Source: Leptolyngbya sp. Heron Island J (GTDB lineage: Bacteria; Cyanobacteriota; Cyanobacteriia; Phormidesmidales; Phormidesmidaceae). From it: a DNA stretch of 33,768 nt. The stretch covers positions 1-33,768 of the forward strand of contig NZ_AWNH01000111.1 of NCBI RefSeq assembly GCF_000482245.1, read 5' to 3'. A program made the position numbers and the translations under genes. The notes beneath the pieces are model-generated. The model ran no database searches. It was not told the origin of the DNA and saw only the letters and a program-made list of their open reading frames with translations. Shown one piece after another: positions 14,903 through 22,330 of the stretch. Position 1 is the stretch's first letter. Each line of letters opens with the position of its first letter.

Positions 14903-16768
14903 ATGCCTAATTCAACCCTGACCCCTGGAGGCGACTACAGTGGCCAAGACTTCCAGGGTCGTGATTTGCGTGAACTTGATCTTAGTCGCGCCAACTTGAG
15001 TGGTGTGGATCTCTCTAACGCCAATCTTAAAGATACTGACCTCAGCTATGCCAATCTCACAAACGCAAACTTATATTGTGCCAATCTTGAGGGGGCTCGT
15101 CTTGACCACGCCAATCTGGAAGAGGCCAACTTAGAAGGGGCTCACCTACTGAGAACCTCATTAATTAGAACTCACTTACAACGAACTAAATTAACTGGGG
15201 TCAACCTCAACCACGCCGACCTGAGAGACGCTGACCTCAAATTTGCTAATCTCAGCAGTGCTCAACTGGAACAAACGAATCTCTCCTCTGCTGACTTGAG
15301 TGATGCCACATTAGAACAAACTAATCTACGGCAAGCGAATCTTCGACAATCAAAACTTAAGGATGCCAAGTTGAAAAATGCTGTCCTGGTCCAGGCTGAC
15401 CTCAGTGGGGCCGACTTATCCTATGCTGAATTGCGCGGCAGCGATCTTAGAGATGGGCAGCTGACAGGAGCCATTCTACGGGATGCTCACTTAACCTCCT
15501 GTTCTATGGAAAACGCTCAGCTCAACAGTGCTGACTTAACCAATGCCTCCTTACGCAATGCCTACCTCAGTAATGCAAACTTGAGTCAAGCCGTCCTGAA
15601 AAACGCTAAACTTTCACGCGCTCAAATCAGCGCTGTACAACTGCATAATGCTGAGCTTAAGAAGGCAGACCTTAGTGGAGCAGTTTTAAATCAAGCCAAT
15701 CTACGAGGGGCGGATCTCTCAGAAGCACATCTAGACAGTGCCAGTCTGCTGGCCACTGATCTGTCCGGGGCTAACCTTCAAAAAGCTTCGCTGGGTCGAT
15801 GTTATCTAGTGGCTGCTGATATGAGCCATACCAATTGCCAAGAAACTTATTTTGGAAATGCTGTATTGATTGCAGCGGACCTATGCCATGCCGATTTTCG
15901 GCATGCCGATTTTGGTGGAGCCAAACTGATACTCACGGATTTAAGCCATGCCAATCTCGACAATGCAAGTCTTCCCAGGGCCAATTTAAGTGATGCGAAT
16001 CTGCAAGACACCTCTTTTAAGGATGCTACCCTCACTCGGGCTTATCTAGCAGGGGCTACTCTCAACCGGGCCAATCTAAAAGGCGCTGACCTCAGTGCAG
16101 CAAACTTACTCAATTCTCGATGGATTCATACCTCAGCAGAAGGTGCTTATATGAATCGCGCCTATTTCAGCGATGTTAAGGTTACTGATAGTAACTTGCT
16201 AGAGGCAGATTTCATTACAGCCGATCTAACCCGCACAGAGTTCAACAATACGGCTGTCAAAAAAACAAAGCTGGGGGGCAATCGTGGATTAAATCAGCTA
16301 TGGAAAGAAACACTACATGAACAAGGCGCTATTTTTCTAGGTTCAGTCACCAATGCTGCTGATAGTAGCCCTGAAGAAGAAAACCAGGAAAATTTCATGC
16401 CACACCATGTTATTGATCGGTTCAAAGGAGACGTAAAATTCCGACTATTGGATGCCAGGGACACCGTTAATTTACTCAAAGACGCAATTCGGTTAGTGCG
16501 CACTACGATTGAAGATGTTACCGATAGCAATATTGGGAATCAAACAAAAGAACAATTACTTGAGCAATTGCATCACTCCACTCTGCAGATGGAGAATAGC
16601 CTTGATGAGTATCAAAATGATTTATTTGAGCACTGCGAAGGCAACTTGGGGGAAGAAACATGGACACCCTCTGAGTTATCCATGGAGTTTGACCATATTC
16701 ACGAACAAATCCTGTTAGTTGGCAAACACATTCGATTTGTTTACCAAATGTGGAAACAACTGGATTAA
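14903..16768 (+). CDS. Large pentapeptide-repeat protein with helical C-terminal domain
   Basis: 621 residues. From about residue 15 to 450 it is nearly uninterrupted A(D/N)Lxx pentapeptides (for example LSRANLSGVDLSNANL), which fold into a right-handed quadrilateral beta helix of roughly 20 coils. The C-terminal ~170 residues are different: charged, helical, starting around NRGLNQLWKETLHEQG and ending VYQMWKQLD. Pentapeptide proteins of this size are common in cyanobacteria; some (MfpA/Qnr type) mimic DNA, but those are about 200 residues and have no such tail. No signal or membrane segment. Divergent from paralogue B, whose sites it may share. Confidence 0.9.
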   Translation: MPNSTLTPGGDYSGQDFQGRDLRELDLSRANLSGVDLSNANLKDTDLSYANLTNANLYCANLEGARLDHANLEEANLEGAHLLRTSLIRTHLQRTKLTGVNLNHADLRDADLKFANLSSAQLEQTNLSSADLSDATLEQTNLRQANLRQSKLKDAKLKNAVLVQADLSGADLSYAELRGSDLRDGQLTGAILRDAHLTSCSMENAQLNSADLTNASLRNAYLSNANLSQAVLKNAKLSRAQISAVQLHNAELKKADLSGAVLNQANLRGADLSEAHLDSASLLATDLSGANLQKASLGRCYLVAADMSHTNCQETYFGNAVLIAADLCHADFRHADFGGAKLILTDLSHANLDNASLPRANLSDANLQDTSFKDATLTRAYLAGATLNRANLKGADLSAANLLNSRWIHTSAEGAYMNRAYFSDVKVTDSNLLEADFITADLTRTEFNNTAVKKTKLGGNRGLNQLWKETLHEQGAIFLGSVTNAADSSPEEENQENFMPHHVIDRFKGDVKFRLLDARDTVNLLKDAIRLVRTTIEDVTDSNIGNQTKEQLLEQLHHSTLQMENSLDEYQNDLFEHCEGNLGEETWTPSELSMEFDHIHEQILLVGKHIRFVYQMWKQLD

Positions 16769-16814
16769 CGGTTGTTGCTAACGGGAAGCTTAGCCACTTA
16801 CCACCAACGTGTCG

Positions 16815-17312
16815 TTAGCGCTTGGGTTTAGCTTTTGCTCTAATTTTTCGTTCTCGCTTGCTGTTCGGAAATAAATCTCGAGTGACAATGTAGTATAAAC
16901 CAAAGAAATCTGATGCTACCGCTGCCAAATAGCCTATTTGCATTCTTTCAGAAACATCAGCCTTTTCATTGAATACTGGCACGGACAAAAGAACCATCAG
17001 CCAGATAGGAATAACTGCCATTGGGCCAATCAGAGATAATAAAACCCATTTTCGTAATTTAAGACGCTGCTCTAGTTCCGCATTTAAGTATTCATCTTCT
17101 GGTGATGTGATCGCATTTGGCGCAATTACATCATCCGTTGAAGTGACGTCTCGCTCATCTGAGTGCAACTCCATTGAGCCATCGCCAGCAGCATTCTTCC
17201 CTAGAAAATCTGTGGTTGAGACGACCTTTTCAGAAGGCACTTGCTTAACCTTATCAGTTACTCTTGCTTGCCTATTAAGCAAACGCTGAAAATCAAAAAA
17301 GCCTATTGCCAT
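16815..17312 (-). CDS. Integral membrane protein with cytoplasmic linker
   Basis: 165 residues. The first ~85 are polar and acidic; a basic segment (LEQRLKLRKW) leads into two hydrophobic helices (VLLSLIGPMAVIPIWLMVLL at ~94-113 and IGYLAAVASDFFGLYYIV at ~132-149) and a strongly basic tail (KRERKIRAKAKPKR) that should lie in the cytoplasm. GGGAGAAG before the ATG supports the start. Convergent with the pentapeptide-repeat gene, 46 bases apart. Function unknown. Confidence 0.75.
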   Translation of the reverse strand: MAIGFFDFQRLLNRQARVTDKVKQVPSEKVVSTTDFLGKNAAGDGSMELHSDERDVTSTDDVIAPNAITSPEDEYLNAELEQRLKLRKWVLLSLIGPMAVIPIWLMVLLSVPVFNEKADVSERMQIGYLAAVASDFFGLYYIVTRDLFPNSKRERKIRAKAKPKR

Positions 17313-17382
17313 GGTCTTCTCCCAGACGCTTCAGGAGTGATCAACTATTAAACAGACCCATTGACTTCCATAGAGCAATGAC

Positions 17383-17598
17383 CTAAGGCACTACGATCTG
17401 TTTAACAACCTTCTCGTTCTCATCAATAACTGCCAAATCACGCCCCTTTGCCCCTTCCTCTTGGGCGATGCCATACAAAGCCAAGCCAGTCCTTAGAACA
17501 TCTGCCATATTTTTGCCTGATTCCTCAGATAATTTCTTCAGCAGATCGTATGCTTCGGGGGTTAGATCCAAGTTCAAACGCTTGCGCTCCTTAGCCAT
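17383..17598 (-). CDS. Small RHH (CopG-like) regulator
   Basis: 71 residues. Ribbon-helix-helix in residues 5-50: strand KRLNLDLTPE, helix AYDLLKKLSEESG, turn with K-N, helix MADVLRTGLALYGIA; a short acidic tail ends VVKQIVVP. GAGG lies upstream of the ATG. CopG-like proteins are autorepressors or antitoxins; no toxin-like gene is adjacent (the upstream neighbour on the same strand is the 17755 gene 157 bp away). No obvious tandem repeats upstream, unlike most other RHH genes here. Confidence 0.8.
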   Translation of the reverse strand: MAKERKRLNLDLTPEAYDLLKKLSEESGKNMADVLRTGLALYGIAQEEGAKGRDLAVIDENEKVVKQIVVP

Positions 17599-17754
17599 TT
17601 TAATTATCCTCGCTATTGCTTCCTACAAGTGTATACATGGAATATGGCATTAATTACGCTTAATTTTATGTTTTTTTTACACAAATATTAAGCCCATATA
17701 TCAATACATACTAACAGGTAAATTCTAAACTACGAATATATGCAATTCATGAAC

Positions 17755-18057
17755 TTACGAAAAAAATATATATTTTAGGCTTAATTCTTGCTCAGCTTCA
17801 TTATCTGGCAACGAGTAGAGCTGCCAAAATCTAGCATTGTGTTTTGGCAGCACAGGCATCAAACGATTGAAGCCAAATTCCATCAGACGCAAGGGGACAT
17901 GGAAGTATCTGTCTATTAAATCTTGTATGGCTGTTTTTAGCTGGCTCCGACTCGGACGGTGACCAGACGCTGGATTACGGAAAGTCCTAAAAAGCACAAC
18001 AAGAAATTCAAGGCAGGGCTTTAGACTCCATAGAGAGTAAACAGCATGTAATTGCAT
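17755..18057 (-). CDS. Small unknown protein
   Basis: 100 residues. An excellent SD (AAGGAG, 7 bases before the ATG) supports it as a real gene. N-terminus with a hydrophobic patch (LEFLVVLFRTF), then PASGHRPSRSQLKTAIQDLIDRYFHVP and an aromatic C-terminal part. No family recognised. It follows the NfeD-like gene by 81 bases on the same strand, probably one operon. Confidence 0.55.
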   Translation of the reverse strand: MQLHAVYSLWSLKPCLEFLVVLFRTFRNPASGHRPSRSQLKTAIQDLIDRYFHVPLRLMEFGFNRLMPVLPKHNARFWQLYSLPDNEAEQELSLKYIFFS

Positions 18058-18138
18058 CAGATTCTCCTTTTTGATTAGAACTTAAGCAAAAGGCACAGGC
18101 ATTTCTCAAGGCGAGTCCTTTTGCCCAACACAGATTAT

Positions 18139-18483
18139 TCAACCAACCGTTTGCAAATGCCTTATTTGCCCTCCGGTGATTTCTTGAGCACTACTTTTTT
18201 CGAGCACAGGCAACGGCTTCACCAACAGGGTATTAGCTTCTCTTCCTAAGACTAAAACCCTTGTCTTGGGAAGGATACAGAGACCTTGTTGAGATGCTGC
18301 ATACCAATAGATACCGCGGTAACGCACTCGCCCTCGCTGATGGGGACTAATAGCCTCTACCACTTCAGCAACTTGTTCAAACTCCTGCACGGTCAGATGG
18401 GTTCTCCTGTTACTGACCTTGACAGTCGACTGCTTGGACACAGAAAACAATTCTAGTAAACTCTGGAATCCTAAGCTTTTCAT
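18139..18483 (-). CDS. NfeD-like OB-fold domain protein, soluble
   Basis: 114 residues. The segment from about 45 to 95 (PHQRGRVRYRGIYWYAASQQGLCILPKTRVLVLGREANTLLV split over five strands) has the pattern of the NfeD C-terminal OB domain: G-R-V-R-Y-x-G-x-x-W-x-A, then I-x-x-x-T-x-V-x-V-x-G, then a final strand ending V-K-P-L. NfeD proteins partner with membrane stomatins, but this one has no membrane helices. AAGAGAG precedes the ATG. Partner not present in the window. Confidence 0.7.
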   Translation of the reverse strand: MKSLGFQSLLELFSVSKQSTVKVSNRRTHLTVQEFEQVAEVVEAISPHQRGRVRYRGIYWYAASQQGLCILPKTRVLVLGREANTLLVKPLPVLEKSSAQEITGGQIRHLQTVG

Positions 18484-18960
18484 AACACTCTCTTGGTAAA
18501 TAGAGACAACACATTGAGATAGAAACGATGCTTTTATTACCCATGCACAAAACAGAGTTAGAAAATTTTCGGCCAGTACCTATAGATCTGAAAGCATCTA
18601 TGCATCAACTCAAGGCCAATTCAATAAACATCAAATACGACTTGAATTGAATATTAAAACCTCAATAAATATATATTAAATACACAAATTCTATGTGTCA
18701 ACTTCACGCCAGATAATCTTACTCTGAATGATTCGCATCACATCCTCTCTAAATCCGAAGTAGTCATGCTATCTGTTGTCGAAAAAGCGTTTCAGCGTTT
18801 CAGAGCTTGATGTCGCTTTATTTTTTATTTGTAGAATATTATTTGATCATTATTTTTCATTCAAAGCTTGATCGTTGCTGCCCCTTCACCATCCAACACA
18901 TCCAAGTACCACTGAACCTGACAAGCTTGTGTATTACTAACCGTCTAAATCGGGGTTTGA
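18484..18960. other. 477-bp stretch without a convincing gene
   Basis: AT-rich. A 40-codon ATG frame (18528-18650, plus strand) and a longer open frame at 18807-19001 have no SD or recognisable content. The tandem AGCGTTTC-AGCGTTTC near 18787-18803 is the only repeat I see. The missing 5' end of the nuclease gene would be expected at its right border. Confidence 0.5.
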
Positions 18961-19389
18961 GTAGAAGGCTCTATCTACGATGGCGATACACTGCGGGTTG
19001 AGCGTGGTGGGCAGGAGCTGAAAATCAGATTGTGTGGCGTTGATGCTCCAGAACTAAAGCAGGCTGGGGGGATTGAGTCACGGGACCATTTGCGATCGCT
19101 AGTTGCTCAGGGTGGTGGGGCTATCGGTGTGGTTGCGATTGAGAAGGACCAATATAAGCGCACGGTGGCAGATTTGTTCATCATGAAATCAGATGGTTCA
19201 GAGATTCACCTGAACTCTCAAATGGTGATAGACGGCCACGCCTACCACTATGAGAAGTATTCGGGCAGCTGCCCACAGCCAGATGTGTTGGTGCGTGCTG
19301 AGGAGATAGCTAAATCGAACGGAGTGGGACTATGGTCCACTCCCAAGGCTGAGAAGCCATGGGAGTTTAGAGAAAAAGCCAATCCTTAA
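18961..19389 (+). pseudogene. Staphylococcal-nuclease-like (thermonuclease) gene lacking its start
   Basis: The frame is open from 18961 (after TGA at 18958-18960) and reads VEGSIYDGDTLRVERGG, then KIRLCGVDAPEL, then EKDQYKRTVADLF and NGVGLWS. These are the SNase signatures with all expected catalytic residues: the DGDT Asp, the Arg of IRLCG, the Asp and Glu of VDAPE, and the Arg of YKRTV. The family cleaves DNA and RNA with calcium and is normally exported. There is no ATG, GTG or TTG before the DGDT block; the first usable start (TTG at 19030) would lose it and the first Arg. No signal peptide is seen. Probably a 5'-truncated gene, or a non-standard start I cannot recognise. Confidence 0.75.
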
Positions 19390-19392
19390 CTA

Positions 19393-20655
19393 TTAATATC
19401 CTGAGCGTTGCTGAGTATATGTTGTTATGACGGGTGGCTGGTATGGGGTATGGGTATATCCTAGATCCGTTCCAATCTCGTCGTTCACCCTATCAGCAAG
19501 TCCCCCATATTGGGAGGCTGTATCCTCCACTATTACAACCTGCTTATTTGGTCTTGATTGGTAGTTCTTGGGTAAGTTCTTTAGCCTTTCCTCCAGTTCT
19601 AGAACCTGCGCCTTCAGTTCCGATTGGTCATCCAAGCTATCTATTCTCTGACTCAAGGAATCGATTTGTTGCCATAACTTAGAGTTTCCATCTGCCAGCT
19701 TAGAAATAAGATTCCAGAGAATATCATCGAGTTCACTATTGTTGCTATCCTGTTGCCATAACTTAGAGTTTTCATATTCCAGCCCATAAGTTGGATTCCA
19801 GAGAATATCATCGAGTTCACTATTGCTGTTATCAGATACCTCCAGCTTACGTTCAATGTCTACTCGAAGTCTCTGAGCAATATCTTCTTGTTGGTAACAT
19901 TCTTGTGGCCAACTTGTCTCCTGGACCTCTTTAGTTGAATCGGCCAACATTCCGGCTGAAATGCCACTAGCCATTGCGAAGAAGGGCAGGGCTATGGAGG
20001 TTGGTGGCACTAGAAAAGGTATGACAAAAAGGCCACCTGTCAAAATAGCGGTAGCCATTGTTTTGATACTACTGCTGTCAGACGTTGTGTTAGTCGCCTC
20101 TCTAAAACCTTCTTTTAATTGCTCGTTACGCAAAATATATTCAACCACGTCTTGCTTACGAGACTCTAGTTCCTTAACTTCTCGCCATAGCTCAGAAGTT
20201 TCATCTAACGTTTCTTCCAGAGCCTCAACTTGTTTCCACAGGCTGTCTTTTTCACCCTTCAATGCATCTATGAAACTCTGAAGACCCTGATGCATAGCAA
20301 AACGGCTATCAGGGTCTTTCTGCCAGAGGGTTTCCCAATATTCTTTGATTGCATCGGATAGGATGTCAGTTGAAATGCCACCAGCTGTTGCTAGTAGAGA
20401 TGCAGCGATAGGAGCTGAAGGTACCAGACAAGAAGCGATAACAAAGCCACCTGTTAAGACGCCAGCTGTCATAGTCTTCAGAAGATTGCCATTGGATTTA
20501 GGTTGAACTGCCTTTCTGAGGCTTGCCAGCAGTTCTTCATCTTTTAGAAGGTATTCAATGGCTTCCTGCTTCCGAGCCTGCACGGCACCTTCTAATGCCT
20601 GAAGATATACTGGATTATCTTTAAGTGTATGGTCGCAAATAGGACACTGAATCAT
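19393..20655 (-). CDS. Zinc-ribbon protein with duplicated membrane-active module and coiled coil
   Basis: 420 residues. N-terminal CPICDHTL is half of a zinc-binding knuckle. A module of ~110 residues then occurs twice: helix (EAIEYLLKDEELLASLRKA / DVVEYILRNEQLKEGFREA), linker, KTM(T/A)(A)xxLTGGFVI hydrophobic hairpin, Pro-rich turn (VPSAPIA / VPPTSIA), second hydrophobic Gly/Ala segment (ATAGGIS / AMASGIS) and an acidic helix. The copies are at about 28-115 and 168-250. The C-terminal half has ILWNPxxx...NSKLWQQ repeated twice and heptad-like coiled coil, then a Tyr/Thr/Pro tail. The hydrophobic pairs could form hairpins in the membrane. No known family; it is convergent with the nuclease remnant. 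Confidence 0.7.
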   Translation of the reverse strand: MIQCPICDHTLKDNPVYLQALEGAVQARKQEAIEYLLKDEELLASLRKAVQPKSNGNLLKTMTAGVLTGGFVIASCLVPSAPIAASLLATAGGISTDILSDAIKEYWETLWQKDPDSRFAMHQGLQSFIDALKGEKDSLWKQVEALEETLDETSELWREVKELESRKQDVVEYILRNEQLKEGFREATNTTSDSSSIKTMATAILTGGLFVIPFLVPPTSIALPFFAMASGISAGMLADSTKEVQETSWPQECYQQEDIAQRLRVDIERKLEVSDNSNSELDDILWNPTYGLEYENSKLWQQDSNNSELDDILWNLISKLADGNSKLWQQIDSLSQRIDSLDDQSELKAQVLELEERLKNLPKNYQSRPNKQVVIVEDTASQYGGLADRVNDEIGTDLGYTHTPYQPPVITTYTQQRSGY

Positions 20656-20798
20656 AGGACCGTTAGGAATGTAGATGCATTAGATACTGGACATGTCTTT
20701 GTCTAAAGACATTACCTGCAACCCGATAAGACACAAAGTCATCCACTAGCATTCCGGAACATATCAAAATTTCTTAATATTAAAGTGAATGGGTCACC

Positions 20799-21011
20799 TT
20801 ACATTAGCTGAACCAATTTTCGGACTTGCTTCTCCAGGGCTGTGAGTCGTTTTGCCATAGATGTTACATTGCTTGGCTCTGTTTTCTCTAGATATAAGCC
20901 AATCGCTTCCTTAACTACTTCGCTGGGAGTGCGGCCCGTTTCTTGAGAGATCGCACGTATCTGCTCATCCCAACTATGGGGAATGCGGGCGGCGGCGATG
21001 GGCTTGCTCAT
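20799..21011 (-). CDS. RHH regulator with C-terminal coiled coil
   Basis: 70 residues from MSKPIAAARIPHSW; the frame is open to 21062, but the extra 17 codons (MPMADEPWVNAVNVVYT) are just the GTTAAC repeats read as protein, and RHH proteins of this type begin at the strand. Strand KPIAAARIP, helix DEQIRAISQETG, helix TPSEVVKEAIGLYLE, then a short leucine-patterned coiled coil (MAKRLTALEKQVRKLVQL). Neither ATG has a good SD. Flanked upstream by two three-unit repeat arrays; likely autorepressor. Confidence 0.8.
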   Translation of the reverse strand: MSKPIAAARIPHSWDEQIRAISQETGRTPSEVVKEAIGLYLEKTEPSNVTSMAKRLTALEKQVRKLVQLM

Positions 21012-21014
21012 GGT

Positions 21015-21106
21015 GTAAACAACGTTAACAGCGTTAACCCATGGCTCATCGGCCATAGGCATTCTTTTTATGGCTAAAAACCGTTAACGCTGTTAACCGT
21101 GTAAAC
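21015..21106. promoter_or_regulatory. Two GTTAAC triplet arrays with 9-bp period
   Basis: GTAAAC 21015, GTTAAC 21024 and 21033; and GTTAAC 21083 and 21092, GTAAAC 21101. Each array has units every 9 bp and the arrays are mirror images. The first abuts the preferred start codon of the RHH gene. Operator of that gene by position. Confidence 0.75.
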
Positions 21107-21222
21107 GCCTACGAACATTGAGCTAAGCCCCATGAGACAGTTGATTCTTACCTATGGTGATTCTCAATAAGAAACTACGGTTTTTGGACGTTTCAGCGCA
21201 ATGCCTTGAGAATTGGGTATTC

Positions 21223-21255
21223 TATAGTTCGTATTCTCCAAGAATAAGAACTATA
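21223..21255. promoter_or_regulatory. 33-bp dif-like palindrome before the tyrosine recombinase
   Basis: TATAGTTCGTATTCT (21223-21237), spacer CCA, AGAATAAGAACTATA (21241-21255); arms match at 14 of 15 positions. The arm length suits one recombinase monomer each; the 3-bp spacer is shorter than the 6-8 bp of known crossover regions, unless the inner bases belong to the spacer. Related TTCTTA/TAAGAA and GATTCTCAA pieces lie at 21140-21175. The site ends 19 bases before the recombinase gene. Confidence 0.6.
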
Positions 21256-21274
21256 AGGCAGAGTTAGACAAAAA

Positions 21275-21907
21275 ATGCCAAAGGTTAACCGAAAGGGGCA
21301 GGCGGAAGTATTAAGCCGAGATCAGTTGGCTCAACTTTGGGCTGAGTTAAACCAGCCCCATCGGTTGATCACTCAGCTAGCGTACTACACCGCGAGTCGT
21401 ATTAGCGAAGTATGTGCGCTGCGGGCTGAAGATATCAGCGCTGGGAAAATCGTGATTCGGCAGAGTAAGACGGAGCGGACCAAGGAAGTGGTGATTGTGC
21501 CGCCGTTGCAGGATGCGATCTCAACCGCTCCCCTGCCCACCACTGGCTATCTTTTCCCGCCAGCGAAGTGGACCCGTGCGACGGTCAAGCGCTATCGCAT
21601 TCAACGTCATAAAACCGGTGGCCAGCACTTTGAATTGGTGGGTGAACTTCCCCCACGACAGCACATTAGTTCTCGGGCAGTGGATAAGGCGTTGCGAAAA
21701 GCCTGTGATGGTCTGGGAATTCAGGGTGTGAGCACGCATACGTTTCGGCGGTCGTTAGCCACACATCTCTATGATGCTGAGGTGCCGTTGCGGCAGATTA
21801 TGGAGATTACGGGCCATGCGAGTTTAGCTTCAGTGACGTGCTACCTAAACCTAGAGCAGCGCGCGGCAGAGAATGCGTTATTGAATTTTTTTAGAGATTC
21901 ATTATGA
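21275..21907 (+). CDS. Tyrosine recombinase, catalytic domain only
   Basis: 210 residues. All catalytic residues of the family are visible: R42 (TASRISEV), K65 (RQSKTERTK), H155 and R158 (THTFRRS), H181 (TGHAS) and the nucleophile Y190 (TCYLNL). The N-terminal SAM-like core-binding domain of XerC/D (about 100 residues) is absent, so DNA clamping must differ or need a partner. Such short recombinases are found on cyanobacterial plasmids. It could resolve plasmid multimers at the adjacent palindrome, or drive fusion and separation of replicons. Confidence 0.9.
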   Translation: MPKVNRKGQAEVLSRDQLAQLWAELNQPHRLITQLAYYTASRISEVCALRAEDISAGKIVIRQSKTERTKEVVIVPPLQDAISTAPLPTTGYLFPPAKWTRATVKRYRIQRHKTGGQHFELVGELPPRQHISSRAVDKALRKACDGLGIQGVSTHTFRRSLATHLYDAEVPLRQIMEITGHASLASVTCYLNLEQRAAENALLNFFRDSL

Positions 21908-22055
21908 CTTGGATCTGAGCGAGTTAGCTGCGTAGTTTGTCCCCCAGGATAGTCTTTGCCGTTTTCCTATTGAAGTGCCTACTGGTTGTGGGAAAGCCTT
22001 TAGCTGTCCAGAGCTAAGAGCTTTTCCATGAGGAACTAGTTTTCATAGAGCAAGA

Positions 22056-22250
22056 TTATAGTTTCTCAGTTATACGAACAGCTTTGAAGTGAATGCGATA
22101 GTGACCATCATCTTCAGTAAAGTCTACGTGATGAAAGCCGCCATTTTGTTTGACACTATGAGTTGTGTCATCAATCTCCTTAAAGACAAGATCTTTGCCG
22201 TTCTCAAAAGAAATGTGAATGTTGTTAAGGATTGTCGTAACTAAATCTAG
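22056..22250 (-). pseudogene. Open protein-like frame without a start codon
   Basis: 64 codons ending at TAA (22056-22058), bounded upstream by TAG. The product reads ILNNIHISFENGKDLVF, KEIDDTTHSVKQNGG, FHHVDFTEDDGHYRI and HFKAVRITEKL, which looks like a real beta-rich protein with balanced composition. No ATG, GTG or TTG lies in a useful position, so this is likely a gene remnant, or its start depends on a changed base. The flanks (21908-22055, 22251-22330) show nothing. Confidence 0.45.
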
Positions 22251-22330
22251 CTACACTATCTTGCTCACACAGATTGATAGTTCATAGCCTAATGGAAAGA
22301 CTTTCAAGAATACTTTTACCGATGACCCGC

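Noticed and set aside
17383-18483. Toxin-antitoxin pair formed by the RHH gene and its neighbours
   Set aside because: The genes are separated by 157 bp and neither neighbour shows a toxin motif; one is NfeD-like.
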